From the IMG/VR virus record IMGVR_UViG_3300007760_001418, positions 23,821 to 87,820 of that record: 64,000 nucleotides of DNA. One strand, written 5' to 3'. Positions 6,478 through 14,438 of this stretch are shown one piece after another. Both the position numbers and the translations under genes were made by a program. The notes under the pieces were generated by a model. That model ran no database searches, was not told the DNA's origin, and saw only the letters and a list, made by a program, of their open reading frames with translations. The stretch's first letter is position 1. Each line of letters opens with the position of its first letter. The DNA comes from a virus.

Positions 6478-7662
6478 ATGTCTGTTTTCAAAGAACATAG
6501 AACGTCCGCCGACCGATCAGCTTCTGATCGGGGTCGACATAAGCATAAAATTGAGGAAGCGATTCGTGAGGGGATATATCACGTCATTGCTGATGAGTCT
6601 ATAATTGGGAAAGACGGAACAAAAAAGGTTAGGATACCTGTTCGGGGAATTAAAGAATACCAATTTGTATACGGTGATAATGAGCAGAGTAAAAAAGTAG
6701 GAAGCGCAACTGGCAAAAATATTAAGCGTGGTCAGCAGGTTGGTCCATCCCCCCAGAAAAAAGATAAAGGTGAGGGTAACCAGCCAGGAAACGAAAAGGG
6801 TGTTGAATACTATGAGGTAGAGATTACCCTAGAAGAACTAGCATATTATCTATTTGAAAGCCTGGAATTGCCAGAGCTTGAAAAAAAGCAAATGAAAAAA
6901 ATCATGTCTGAAAAAATGAAGAGGCATGGTTATCGTGAGTTTGGAATCCGGCCGCGGCTGGACAAAAAGAAAACACTTAAAAAGAAGCTACGTAGAAAGG
7001 CAGCTGCCAAAAGAGCCGGAACGTTTGCAGACGGTGAAGATGATCGGTTCCCTTTTCATACTGATGATCTAAAATATAAGCATATAAAAAATACAATCCA
7101 GGAAACTAGCAATGCCGTTGTATTTTTTGTAATGGACATATCTGGTTCAATGACAACACAGAAGAAATTTCTTGCAAGAAGCTTCTACTTTCTACTGTAC
7201 CAATTCTTAAATTACCGATATGAAAATGTTGATCTGGTATTTGTAGCCCATGACACACAGGCATATGAGGTTACAGAAGAACAATTTTTCAAGCGTGGCG
7301 CTGGCGGGGGCACCTTGGCCTCTTCTTCAATTGAAATGGTTTTGGATATTATTAATGAAAGATACCCAACAGACGTTTGGAACATATATACATTTCACTG
7401 TTCTGATGGGGACAACTGGCCAGAAGATATGGACAACCTTATGTTCTGCTCAGGTAAACTAAAAGAGCTAACCCAGTTATATTGTTATTGTGAGATTGAA
7501 CCAAATGAAGAGCGCATGCGGTGGCTGATGGATGAAGGTTCAAAAATATCAAATGCATACGTCGGATTGAATGATGATAAGTTTAAGATTGTTAAAATTC
7601 AGGAGCCAGGTGATATTTGGCCGGCTTTCCAAGATCTGTTTGGGGGGAAACTGGGGTTATAA
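6478..7662 (+). CDS. yeaH: YeaH/YhbH family protein (DUF444, VWA-like)
   Basis: The protein matches the DUF444 family found next to PrkA in bacteria (YeaH in Escherichia coli, YhbH in Bacillus). The N-terminal part has RHKHKIEEAIREGIYHVIAD, ESIIGKDG and RIPVRGIKEYQF, as in YhbH. A linker rich in Gly/Lys follows, then a basic region (DKKKTLKKKLRRKAAAKRAG). The C-terminal half is a von Willebrand A-like domain with the metal site DISGS (D220) and YTFHCSDGDNWPED. In bacteria this protein works with PrkA and SpoVR in starvation and stress; its chemistry is not settled. I start at ATG 6478 (394 residues), which matches the family N-terminus; an in-frame ATG at 6460 is possible. It overlaps spoVR by one base (TAATG). 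Confidence 0.88.
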   Translation: MSVFKEHRTSADRSASDRGRHKHKIEEAIREGIYHVIADESIIGKDGTKKVRIPVRGIKEYQFVYGDNEQSKKVGSATGKNIKRGQQVGPSPQKKDKGEGNQPGNEKGVEYYEVEITLEELAYYLFESLELPELEKKQMKKIMSEKMKRHGYREFGIRPRLDKKKTLKKKLRRKAAAKRAGTFADGEDDRFPFHTDDLKYKHIKNTIQETSNAVVFFVMDISGSMTTQKKFLARSFYFLLYQFLNYRYENVDLVFVAHDTQAYEVTEEQFFKRGAGGGTLASSSIEMVLDIINERYPTDVWNIYTFHCSDGDNWPEDMDNLMFCSGKLKELTQLYCYCEIEPNEERMRWLMDEGSKISNAYVGLNDDKFKIVKIQEPGDIWPAFQDLFGGKLGL

Positions 7663-8966
7663 TGTCTGATTGGAACTTTGATTTATTAGAAGAGTGGGAC
7701 AAGAAAATACATGACCTTGCATTGAGCTTTGGCCTAGACTGGTATCCTATTATCTACGAGGTTTGCGACTACTATCAGATGATAGGTCATATGTCATATC
7801 ATGGGTTGCCCAGTCATTATTGCCATTGGTCATTTGGAAAGTCATTTGAAAGAACACACCAGCTTTATCAGGCAGGGATGGAAGGGTTACCTTATGAGCT
7901 AATCATTAACTCTGATCCGTCTATCGCATATCTGATGAAAGAAAATCCGGCATATATGCAAATTCTTATTATGTGCCACTGTGTTGGGCACTCTGATTTC
8001 TTTAAGAATAATAAGACATTTGAACATACTCGTCCAGAGACGACATGTACCAGGTTTCGAAATGCTAGAAAAAGAATTCAAGGATATATTGAAGATCCAA
8101 GTATAGGTGTCGACAAGGTTGAAAGAATCTTAGATGCATCACATGCAATAAAGTACCAGATCGACCGAAACTTGAAAAAACGACCATCCCATAAAGATCT
8201 AAAAGAAGAATATACTCGCCGGGTTAAAGAGGATGATCGGTATGAAAATTTTGATATTGAAAAAATCCCTTTAGAGCCAGACTATAATATACTTGGATTT
8301 ATTATTGAGCACTCTAAAAGCCTCAAGGACTGGGAGAGGGACATTGTTGAAATCGTGCATAATGAATCTTTGTATTTTCTGCCACAGATTAAATCAAAGA
8401 TTATGAATGAGGGATGGGCATCATTCTGGCACTATAGATTAATGCACGAGTTGGACCTTCCACAAGAATACCATATACCATTCATTAAAAGTCATAACCA
8501 GGTCATCAGGCCTCATATAGGGTCTCTAAACCCATACCATGTGGGGTTCTATATGTTCCAGAAGATTGAAGAGAGGTTTGGGCTTGATCAATGTTTCCTT
8601 GCGAGGGAAATAGGTCATGACGAGTCGTTTCTACGGGAATACTTAACAGAAGAGGATTGCAGAGAGCTTAATTTGTTTTCATATTCAAAGAAGAAAAGAG
8701 AAATTTCTACAATTGATGAAATATCCGATGGCGAGGGGTGGAAAAAAATCAAGAATGACCTTATCAAAAATGTAGGTGCTGGTACAATTCCCAAGATATA
8801 TGTAGAATCTATAGAGGATGGAAACGTGTTAATACTGCAACATGAACATGATGGAAGAGATCTTGAACTAAATTATGCTGATGAGGTTGTAAAACACGTT
8901 GGCACTTTGTGGGGAGACGTCGTAAAACTTCTTACTGTAGTAGAGGAAGAACCGTGGGAAATTTGA
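7662..8966 (+). CDS. spoVR: SpoVR family protein (YcgB-like)
   Basis: This 434-residue protein matches SpoVR/YcgB throughout. WNFDLLEEWDKKIHDLALSFGLDWYP is the family start. YHHWSFGKSF-like SHYCHWSFGKSFERTHQLY, LPYELIINSDPSIAYLMKEN and CHCVGHSDFFKNN are the hallmark blocks, with conserved His residues that could bind metal. The C-terminal part has NEGWASFWHYRLMHEL and HIGSLNPYHVGFYMF. SpoVR is needed for spore cortex in Bacillus; YcgB is a stress protein of unknown biochemical role in enterobacteria. The ATG overlaps the yeaH stop, with GGGG just upstream, so the two are translationally coupled. A full-length SpoVR in a phage, in this company, is unusual. Confidence 0.9.
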   Translation: MSDWNFDLLEEWDKKIHDLALSFGLDWYPIIYEVCDYYQMIGHMSYHGLPSHYCHWSFGKSFERTHQLYQAGMEGLPYELIINSDPSIAYLMKENPAYMQILIMCHCVGHSDFFKNNKTFEHTRPETTCTRFRNARKRIQGYIEDPSIGVDKVERILDASHAIKYQIDRNLKKRPSHKDLKEEYTRRVKEDDRYENFDIEKIPLEPDYNILGFIIEHSKSLKDWERDIVEIVHNESLYFLPQIKSKIMNEGWASFWHYRLMHELDLPQEYHIPFIKSHNQVIRPHIGSLNPYHVGFYMFQKIEERFGLDQCFLAREIGHDESFLREYLTEEDCRELNLFSYSKKKREISTIDEISDGEGWKKIKNDLIKNVGAGTIPKIYVESIEDGNVLILQHEHDGRDLELNYADEVVKHVGTLWGDVVKLLTVVEEEPWEI

Positions 8967-8973
8967 TGACAAC

Positions 8974-8990
8974 GATATTTATTAGTACCC
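8974..8990 (+). promoter_or_regulatory. Conserved AT-rich element before prkA
   Basis: GATATTTATTAGTACCC at 8974-8990 shares GATATTTA-TA with 5344-5359, and TTTAYTAGTACCC with 12666-12679. It is preceded by TGACAAC, which also precedes a related ATTATTTCTTATC at 25357 before the giant adhesin gene. It lies 18 bases before the prkA start and could be a phage-specific promoter box. Confidence 0.4.
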
Positions 8991-9008
8991 AATGTAGGGA
9001 GATTTGCA

Positions 9009-10937
9009 ATGACAAGTAAGAAAAAATTCTTAGACTTGATCCAAAAGCAGCGTACAAAGCCAAAACCAGAAAAGTTTCAAGGTACTTTTCTAGAATATCT
9101 TGATATTGTTAGTAAGGATCCAGATGTTACTAAGTTAGCACATAAGAGATTATATGATACAATTCTTGATAGTGGCACAGGCCAAATGTCAGATAGCGAA
9201 AGAAATCATAAGTTGTTTGATGGTGAGAAGATCACAGTATATGATTATTTTGATGATGAGTTCTTTGGTGTAGAAAGAATAATTGCAAAGATCATGAGGT
9301 TTTTGAAATCTGCATCCCTTAGGGGCGAAGAGAGTCGACAGATCCTATTACTAATGGGCCCTGTTGGCGCAGGAAAATCCGCACTTACAGAACATATTAA
9401 AAAGGCCCTGGAGGGTAAAACATATTACTGTCTTGATGGTGACCCTCAGGGGGGTGAACCTCTCCACCTTATTCCTCGTTCATTAAGAAAAGAATTCGAA
9501 AAAATTCTAGGTACAAAAATTGAGGGTGACCTTAGTCCTGTGGCTAGACATAGATTGCTTGAAGAGTATGAGGGAACATATGAAAATTTTCCTGTCATTG
9601 AGAAAACGTTTTCGCAGCGGGCCCGTCGAGGAGTAGCATCTGTTCCACCAATGGATGCCAATAGCCAGGACGTCTCAGTACTAATCGGGTCTGAAGATAT
9701 TTCTAAATTAGATCTTTATCCGGAAGATGACCCTAGGGTATTATCATTGAATGGTGCATTTAACGTTGGTAACCGCGGTATCGTGGAACTAATTGAGGTT
9801 TTCAAAAATGAAATTGAATTCCTTCACACAGTTATTACAGCAACACAGGAAAAGCGGATTCCGTCCCCTGGTAAAAATGCAATGATTTACTTTGATGGTG
9901 TTATTATTGCCCACTGTAATGAGGCTGAGTGGAATAGGTTTCGAGCAGAACATACTAACGAGGCAATCCTTGATCGTGTCGTGAAGATCAATGTTCCTTA
10001 CGTCCTTGAGCTCAATAAAGAAATGATGATCTATGAAAAGATACTATCTCGGTCAGACTTTGACGCACATATCGCGCCGCATACGATAAAGATAGCATCA
10101 ATGTTTTCAGTCATGTCCCGTCTTAAGGCATCACAAAAATGTGATCTTCTTACAAAGATGAAAATCTATAATGGTGAAGATGTAATTGAAAAGGGCCGAG
10201 TTAAGAAAATTGATATCCAAGACCTTCGTGAGGAATCAAATAAAGAAGGTATGGAAGGAATATCCACCAGATTTATTATGAAGTCAATTGATAATGCATT
10301 ATCTGATGCTGGTGAAAAGAATATGATAACGCCTGTCTCAGTTATGAAAACTCTAACGAAACAAACAAAAGAACAGATTATTAAAGAAGATGAACGGGAA
10401 CAGTATCTGGAAATTATGCAAGGTGTCCGGGAAGAATACCTTAAGATTCTTGAGACAGAAATTGCAAAAGCTTTTGTTACTGCTTATGAAGAGCAAGCAC
10501 AGGCATTATTTGATACATACCTCGACAATGCAGAAGCATTTACAACTAGACAAAAACTAAAAGATCGAATCACCTCTGAAGAACGTGAGCCTGATGAAGA
10601 GTTTATGAGATCTATTGAAGAACAAATTGGCATCATCGGTTCTAGTAGGGATGGATTCCGAAGTGACGTTACTGCTTATATGTTTGCTAAGATGCGGCGG
10701 AAAGAAACTGTCGACTTTAGAAGTTATGAGCCGCTCAAGGAAGCTATTGAGAGTTACTTGATCTCTAGTGTCAAGGACATGGCCAGAATCGTAACAAAAT
10801 CACAGGTTCGAGATGATGATCAGCAGGAAAAATATTCTGATATGGTTCAGGTCATGATCGATGAGTATGGATATACAGCTACCTCTGCAGAAGAAGTACT
10901 TCGGTATGCATCCAATAATCTATGGCGTGATGGATAA
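9009..10937 (+). CDS. prkA: PrkA/YeaG family AAA+ serine protein kinase
   Basis: The 642-residue protein is a full-length PrkA (bacterial forms are about 630-640). The AAA+ core has Walker A GPVGAGKS (residues 117-124). GDPQGGEPLHLIP, QRARRGVASVPPMDANSQD, LNGAFNVGNRGIVELIEVFK and GVIIAHCNEAEWNRF follow in the family order. The C-terminal region (FRSDVTAYMFAKMRRK, SYEPLKEAIESYL, KYSDMVQVMIDEYGYT) is the PrkA-specific end, sometimes likened to protein kinase A. PrkA/YeaG is made under nitrogen starvation and sporulation and has been reported as a kinase and as an AAA+ protease. Here it follows yeaH and spoVR, whereas in bacteria the kinase gene usually comes first. AGGGAG precedes the ATG. Confidence 0.92.
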   Translation: MTSKKKFLDLIQKQRTKPKPEKFQGTFLEYLDIVSKDPDVTKLAHKRLYDTILDSGTGQMSDSERNHKLFDGEKITVYDYFDDEFFGVERIIAKIMRFLKSASLRGEESRQILLLMGPVGAGKSALTEHIKKALEGKTYYCLDGDPQGGEPLHLIPRSLRKEFEKILGTKIEGDLSPVARHRLLEEYEGTYENFPVIEKTFSQRARRGVASVPPMDANSQDVSVLIGSEDISKLDLYPEDDPRVLSLNGAFNVGNRGIVELIEVFKNEIEFLHTVITATQEKRIPSPGKNAMIYFDGVIIAHCNEAEWNRFRAEHTNEAILDRVVKINVPYVLELNKEMMIYEKILSRSDFDAHIAPHTIKIASMFSVMSRLKASQKCDLLTKMKIYNGEDVIEKGRVKKIDIQDLREESNKEGMEGISTRFIMKSIDNALSDAGEKNMITPVSVMKTLTKQTKEQIIKEDEREQYLEIMQGVREEYLKILETEIAKAFVTAYEEQAQALFDTYLDNAEAFTTRQKLKDRITSEEREPDEEFMRSIEEQIGIIGSSRDGFRSDVTAYMFAKMRRKETVDFRSYEPLKEAIESYLISSVKDMARIVTKSQVRDDDQQEKYSDMVQVMIDEYGYTATSAEEVLRYASNNLWRDG

Positions 10938-10999
10938 TTCATAAACTATACTTTTCTTTGTACAGCGTTATTATAGTTGTATAAAGGATGAGGTATATT

Positions 11000-11293
11000 A
11001 TGAAAACCCCAGGAACAAGTGATTGGTTAATCATTGGCTCAATTGTCATGTGGTGTGTAGGTGTGGTGTGGTATATACCCACCGTCTATGCATGCTGTGG
11101 ACTAATTGGTAAGACAATGGAAAAAGCATTAGAGATGCAGCGACATAAGGATACTGTCGAAGCAATGGAAAAGTTTGCAGAAAAATTTACTAGTCGGCCG
11201 AGTGGAGGTGCAGATATGAGTGATGCACTAAAGAGCGTGCAGAATCTAGTTAATTTGTTCGACACCGGCAAAGATCCTAGAACACCAAACTAA
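11000..11293 (+). CDS. Small membrane-anchored hypothetical protein
   Basis: This 97-residue protein has one N-terminal hydrophobic helix (LIIGSIVMWCVGVVWYIPTV, about residues 9-28) followed by a charged, probably helical tail (TMEKALEMQRHKDTVEAMEKF). I do not recognise the family. ATG 11000 was chosen because GAGG lies six bases before it, and the string GAGGTATATTATG is repeated exactly at the start of the gene at 12717. It sits between prkA and the chaperonin-like gene, four bases before the latter, so it may be a membrane partner of one of them. That is inference from position only. Confidence 0.65.
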   Translation: MKTPGTSDWLIIGSIVMWCVGVVWYIPTVYACCGLIGKTMEKALEMQRHKDTVEAMEKFAEKFTSRPSGGADMSDALKSVQNLVNLFDTGKDPRTPN

Positions 11294-11296
11294 TCT

Positions 11297-12655
11297 ATGC
11301 TAGCCAGTAATGCAAAACCTGCATACATAACGCTAATAGAAAATTCTGATGCTGGCGTTTCTGTCAATGCATTTCTAAAAAAGCTAGATGCATGCGTCGA
11401 TAATATGCTATCTAGAAAGCTAGGCATGGGCTCAGCCGGTGGGTATCATCATGCATGTGAAGCCGACCTGGCCACGATTATATCAGAAATTGATATTGAC
11501 AACCAGATTGAACTAACTGTAAGAAATATTTTATTGAATGCAGTTATCAATGCAGAGAAACTGGCAGCTGGTTCTGGAATTATTGCTGTCATAGCATTTT
11601 TGGAACTTCGCAAAAGGCCAGAAAGCCAGACAGATCCAAATGCTCTGGTTGGACATACTCATGTTACCGATTTGAAAACTACAAAAGATATTCTAAAAAG
11701 AATATTTGGGGTTGACAATAAGCTATATCATATGATCCTTAAGGCATGTGATATAGCTGGTCATAATGGTAGTATATACATTAATAATATTCCCAAAGAT
11801 ACATCATATATTGAGCTAACATCCGGTTACCGATTTTCTTGTCACATGGATAAAAGCTTCGAGGCAGCTGCCAAAATAACTAAGTGGAATAGATCACATG
11901 TTCGAGCATTTATAATTGATGGTATTATAGAGACGGTGGGGGAAATAAATCATATCTTAGAATATATGTCTGAGTCCAAGGAAGCCGGAATTATATTTGC
12001 AAGAGGGTATTCAGAAGAAGTTATAGCCACATTAGCAGTTAATGCTAAAAGAAAGACCCTTGATATAGTACCAGTAATTGTCCCCTTTGATCTACAGGGG
12101 ATGAATATGTTAAAAGATATTGCAGTTGTGTGTGGATCCGATGTAGTTTCATCTCTTAAAGGTGAGCTAATTTCTTCTATAGAAATTGATACAATCCCTG
12201 TTATAGATTTTGTATTAGCTGATATGGCTCATATTATTATTGAGCACCCGCCAACCCAACGCTCGGCCAGGGTACACTTAAAAAATCTTAAAACACGTAT
12301 AGAAAAAGAGAATAGTGAAGATAAGATTAAGCTGTTAAATGATAGGGTCAAAGCGTTGGCTTCAAATTGTGTAGAAGTATCTTTTGGAACAGAATATTCT
12401 AAGAATATACAGCTGGCCGTCAGTCGCTTTGAGGCGGGAATTCGAATGACGGCAGAAATAGCTAGGTCTGGTATCATTGAACTACAGGGCAAAAAGCTAG
12501 ATCAACAACATGTTGCATCACATGTATTTCAAAAACTAATTGACTCGAATTATTCCTACGTTTCCGCCATGGCTATGCTTCATGGGATCCAGGCTGGATG
12601 TAATGCAAAACAGTTTATTGATACAATAGGCGCATTCATTCTACAGGATCACTAG
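11297..12655 (+). CDS. Divergent GroEL-like chaperonin, probably ATPase-impaired
   Basis: The clearest GroEL similarity is the apical domain and its exit. [44 protein letters not shown] and [14 protein letters not shown] (about 226-284) follow the GroEL order [67 protein letters not shown] and [20 protein letters not shown] (335-364) match GroEL's helix before the equatorial return. Upstream, [19 protein letters not shown] (86-104) occupies the place of the GDGTTTATVLA nucleotide loop, but the catalytic Asp87 of GroEL is a Ser here. Asp52 may be kept as D57 and Asp398 may be Glu379; both alignments are tentative. At 452 residues it lacks about 90 residues, mostly at the C-terminus, and the GGM tail. 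It may cap or modify host GroEL, or fold a phage protein without normal ATP cycling. No good ribosome site is visible. Confidence 0.7.
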   Translation: [452 protein letters not shown]

Positions 12656-12707
12656 AACGTTTTTTGTTTACTAGTACCCCTTCCATGATATGGTTTGATA
12701 ACCGTGG
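12635..12707 (+). promoter_or_regulatory. Intergenic control region after the chaperonin gene
   Basis: TTCTA (12637-12641) and TAGAA (12652-12656) could form a weak stem followed by a six-T run (12660-12665), a poor intrinsic terminator. Directly after it, GTTTACTAGTACCCC (12666-12680) matches the element before prkA, and GGAGG at about 12705 serves the next gene. The region probably both ends the preceding transcript in part and starts the next. Confidence 0.35.
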
Positions 12708-12716
12708 AGGTATATT

Positions 12717-12920
12717 ATGGATACAAAAACTGAAGCAGCTGTAATGCAATGTTTCTTCGCAATCAAAGATATGGTAACGTCTTCAGTCGGAGAGACACTA
12801 GTCGGATCAAATAATTTAAGTGATGAAGATGTGAGATACATACTTCAGACATTATCACAATCTTTAGATACTGCTATTGATAGAACATCTGGTACAGTTC
12901 ATAGTCTTCTTAACAAATAG
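12717..12920 (+). CDS. Small hypothetical protein
   Basis: This 67-residue acidic, helical protein (MDTKTEAAVMQCFFAIKDMV at the start) has no membrane segment or known motif that I recognise. GGAGG followed by TATATT precedes the ATG, a strong ribosome site also seen in a similar form before 11000. It is the first of four short genes leading to the tmRNA. No function can be given. Confidence 0.7.
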   Translation: MDTKTEAAVMQCFFAIKDMVTSSVGETLVGSNNLSDEDVRYILQTLSQSLDTAIDRTSGTVHSLLNK

Positions 12921-12928
12921 AGGGTCAA

Positions 12929-13399
12929 ATGATAGGCACAAAACATATTGTTGAGTGTCACTGTGTATTGCCACAATACCGGTCACGCAAGGAACCGGTA
13001 TATCATAAGTTTATGGTATTTTCAATTATTGATGATAGCGACACAGTAATACCGAAATATGCACAATGTAATAATTGTGGTGTTGTACATAAGATATATG
13101 ATATTTGCAAGTCAGAAATTCTTGCAGGAAAAGATGAAATTCGTACTCTTTGTACGATTGATGATATATCGTTAACAATACCAGAGGATATTAGGGGTGT
13201 CCTAGAATCATATCAGGTAGACTTACCAATATGGGAACAGGTGCAATTTATTTTAAGAAATAAGAAATGGGGAGAACAGATTTTGCTAAGTAAAGAAGAT
13301 CTTAATGATGAAATACAGGGAAAGATGTTAGTCATTGATGGTCTTGAACAGGGGCAGATTCGGATTGAACCATTTATTCAAAAAGCATGGATAGGTTAG
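12929..13399 (+). CDS. Hypothetical protein with a probable zinc site
   Basis: The 156-residue protein has two cysteine pairs, ECHC (residues 9-12) and QCNNCG (about 47-52), the second next to VVHKIYD. This is a zinc-ribbon-like spacing. The remainder is mixed alpha/beta, with a final acidic segment. I do not recognise a named family, and a structural or nucleic-acid-binding role is only a guess. It begins 8 bp after the preceding gene, with a weak GAGGG site upstream. Confidence 0.7.
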   Translation: MIGTKHIVECHCVLPQYRSRKEPVYHKFMVFSIIDDSDTVIPKYAQCNNCGVVHKIYDICKSEILAGKDEIRTLCTIDDISLTIPEDIRGVLESYQVDLPIWEQVQFILRNKKWGEQILLSKEDLNDEIQGKMLVIDGLEQGQIRIEPFIQKAWIG

Positions 13400-13400
13400 T

Positions 13401-13670
13401 ATGGATAAAGCAACAAAGTATGGAAAACTAGAGAAGGAGACGGCTGTTGAAGACCGAATAAAGGCCAGGGATATCGTACAAGAGGTCCTTAATTTTGGTG
13501 TGTCACAGCAACAAATCCTTTATATTGCATACTTATTAGCACTTGAACTAGAGGATAGAGATGCTATGTTAACAATTTCAAGTTCTATCAAGCAATTGTT
13601 GGAACGTGTTGGCGACGACGAAGAAGAAGAGACTAAGGATACTACCCCTTCGGGGATTTTAACAACATGA
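13401..13670 (+). CDS. Small acidic hypothetical protein
   Basis: This 89-residue protein has a charged N-terminal third, a central hydrophobic helix (QQILYIAYLLALELED) that looks like part of a helical bundle rather than a membrane segment, and a highly acidic tail (GDDEEEETKD). I do not recognise it. It starts one base after the previous stop and ends nine bases before the Hc1-like gene, so it is translated from the same message. The acidic tail could contact the basic protein encoded next, which is inference from charge and position. Confidence 0.65.
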   Translation: MDKATKYGKLEKETAVEDRIKARDIVQEVLNFGVSQQQILYIAYLLALELEDRDAMLTISSSIKQLLERVGDDEEEETKDTTPSGILTT

Positions 13671-13679
13671 GAGGTAAAA

Positions 13680-13874
13680 ATGAGTAACTCAGTATTAGAT
13701 AAGTGGAATGAAATCAAGGTACTTGTAGAAAGTATAGAGCTTGATGTTCATAAAAACGCCGGTGGCAATGCGTCTGCTGGTGTTCGAGCTCGGCGAGGCC
13801 TTCGTCTTTTAAAGACAGAAGTTGCCGGGCTAATTAAACAAACGATTCAGGTAGAAAAAGCAAAGAAGGGTTGA
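13680..13874 (+). CDS. Histone H1/Hc1-like small DNA-binding protein
   Basis: The 64-residue protein fits the short pattern of Hc1-type proteins (Chlamydia and many Bacteroidetes): an N-terminal amphipathic helix (LDKWNEIKVLVESIELDVHK), then a GN-A-G-RAR stretch (AGGNASAGVRARRG), then a second helix with Leu/Lys spacing ending in VEKAKKG. Such proteins bind and compact DNA. A phage copy could organise its genome or alter the host nucleoid. GAGGTAAAA lies just before the ATG. The tmRNA follows within 30 bp. The match is by eye on a short protein, so it is moderate. Confidence 0.55.
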   Translation: MSNSVLDKWNEIKVLVESIELDVHKNAGGNASAGVRARRGLRLLKTEVAGLIKQTIQVEKAKKG

Positions 13875-13901
13875 TATTATATTCTAAGTGTGTAATTCCA
13901 T

Positions 13902-14266
13902 GGGGGCGAAACGGTCTCGACGGGGTGGCAAAGGGTGAAAGTGCAAGTAACCAACGGTAACACATGGTTTGATAGTGTTGCAAACTATAATTGCTAACGA
14001 TAACGTTGCATACGAATACGCACTAGCTGCGTAAACGCGGGGTTGCTGATAGACCTTGTTACCCAACATCAGATAAGCGGCTTGGCTCCGCCGAAATAAA
14101 CTAGGTCAAAAATGGTTACCCTATTTGTAATAGGTGGGTTCTGATGCTTAATAGGAATGGTGGTTTTTTGAGATACTTTGTCAGTTTAGAGAAACTGTCT
14201 AAACTTGTGAACGACTTAAATTTGGACCTATTTCGGACGCGGGTTCGACTCCCGCCGCCTCCACCA
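13902..14266 (+). ncRNA. ssrA: tmRNA (one-piece)
   Basis: The 5' end GGGGGCGAAACGGTCTCGAC is the classic tmRNA start. The 3' end has the T arm GCGGG-TTCGACT-CCCGC and the acceptor strand CGCCTCC, then A and an encoded CCA. GGGGGCG (13902-13908) pairs with CGCCTCC (14256-14262) with one G-U. The length of 365 nt is normal for a one-piece tmRNA. The RNA, charged with alanine, enters stalled ribosomes and adds a degradation tag. It lies between two phage genes on the same strand. CCA is encoded here, unlike in the tRNA-Asn of this window. Alphaproteobacteria and some cyanobacteria use two-piece forms, so this gene was not taken from those. Confidence 0.97.
13993..14034 (+). other. tmRNA tag-peptide reading frame
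   Basis: The frame GCT AAC GAT to TAA encodes ANDNVAYEYALAA, which with the tmRNA-borne alanine gives a 14-residue tag. The ANDN start and the YALAA end match bacterial ssrA tags; ALAA is the ClpXP/ClpAP recognition end. The middle VAYEY is longer than in Escherichia coli (ANDENYALAA). The preceding bases ATAATT sit where the resume signal is expected. Confidence 0.85.
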
Positions 14267-14438
14267 TTGGTTGGGTAATATGGGTAGCAGCATAAAGGGA
14301 ATGCTTCCTAAAATAAAAAGGGCAGCATCTTCCCACCATGAACCAAGAAAAGGAAATACAGGGCAAAAAAATATAGTTGAACCTACATATATAGAGGAAT
14401 CCGTTAATCCGGATCATGAAACGATAGAGGAAAAAATT

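Noticed and set aside
13902-14266. Integration site at the tmRNA gene
   Set aside because: tmRNA genes are common phage integration sites in bacteria, but here phage genes lie on both sides, no integrase was seen in the window, and no duplicated 3' end was found.
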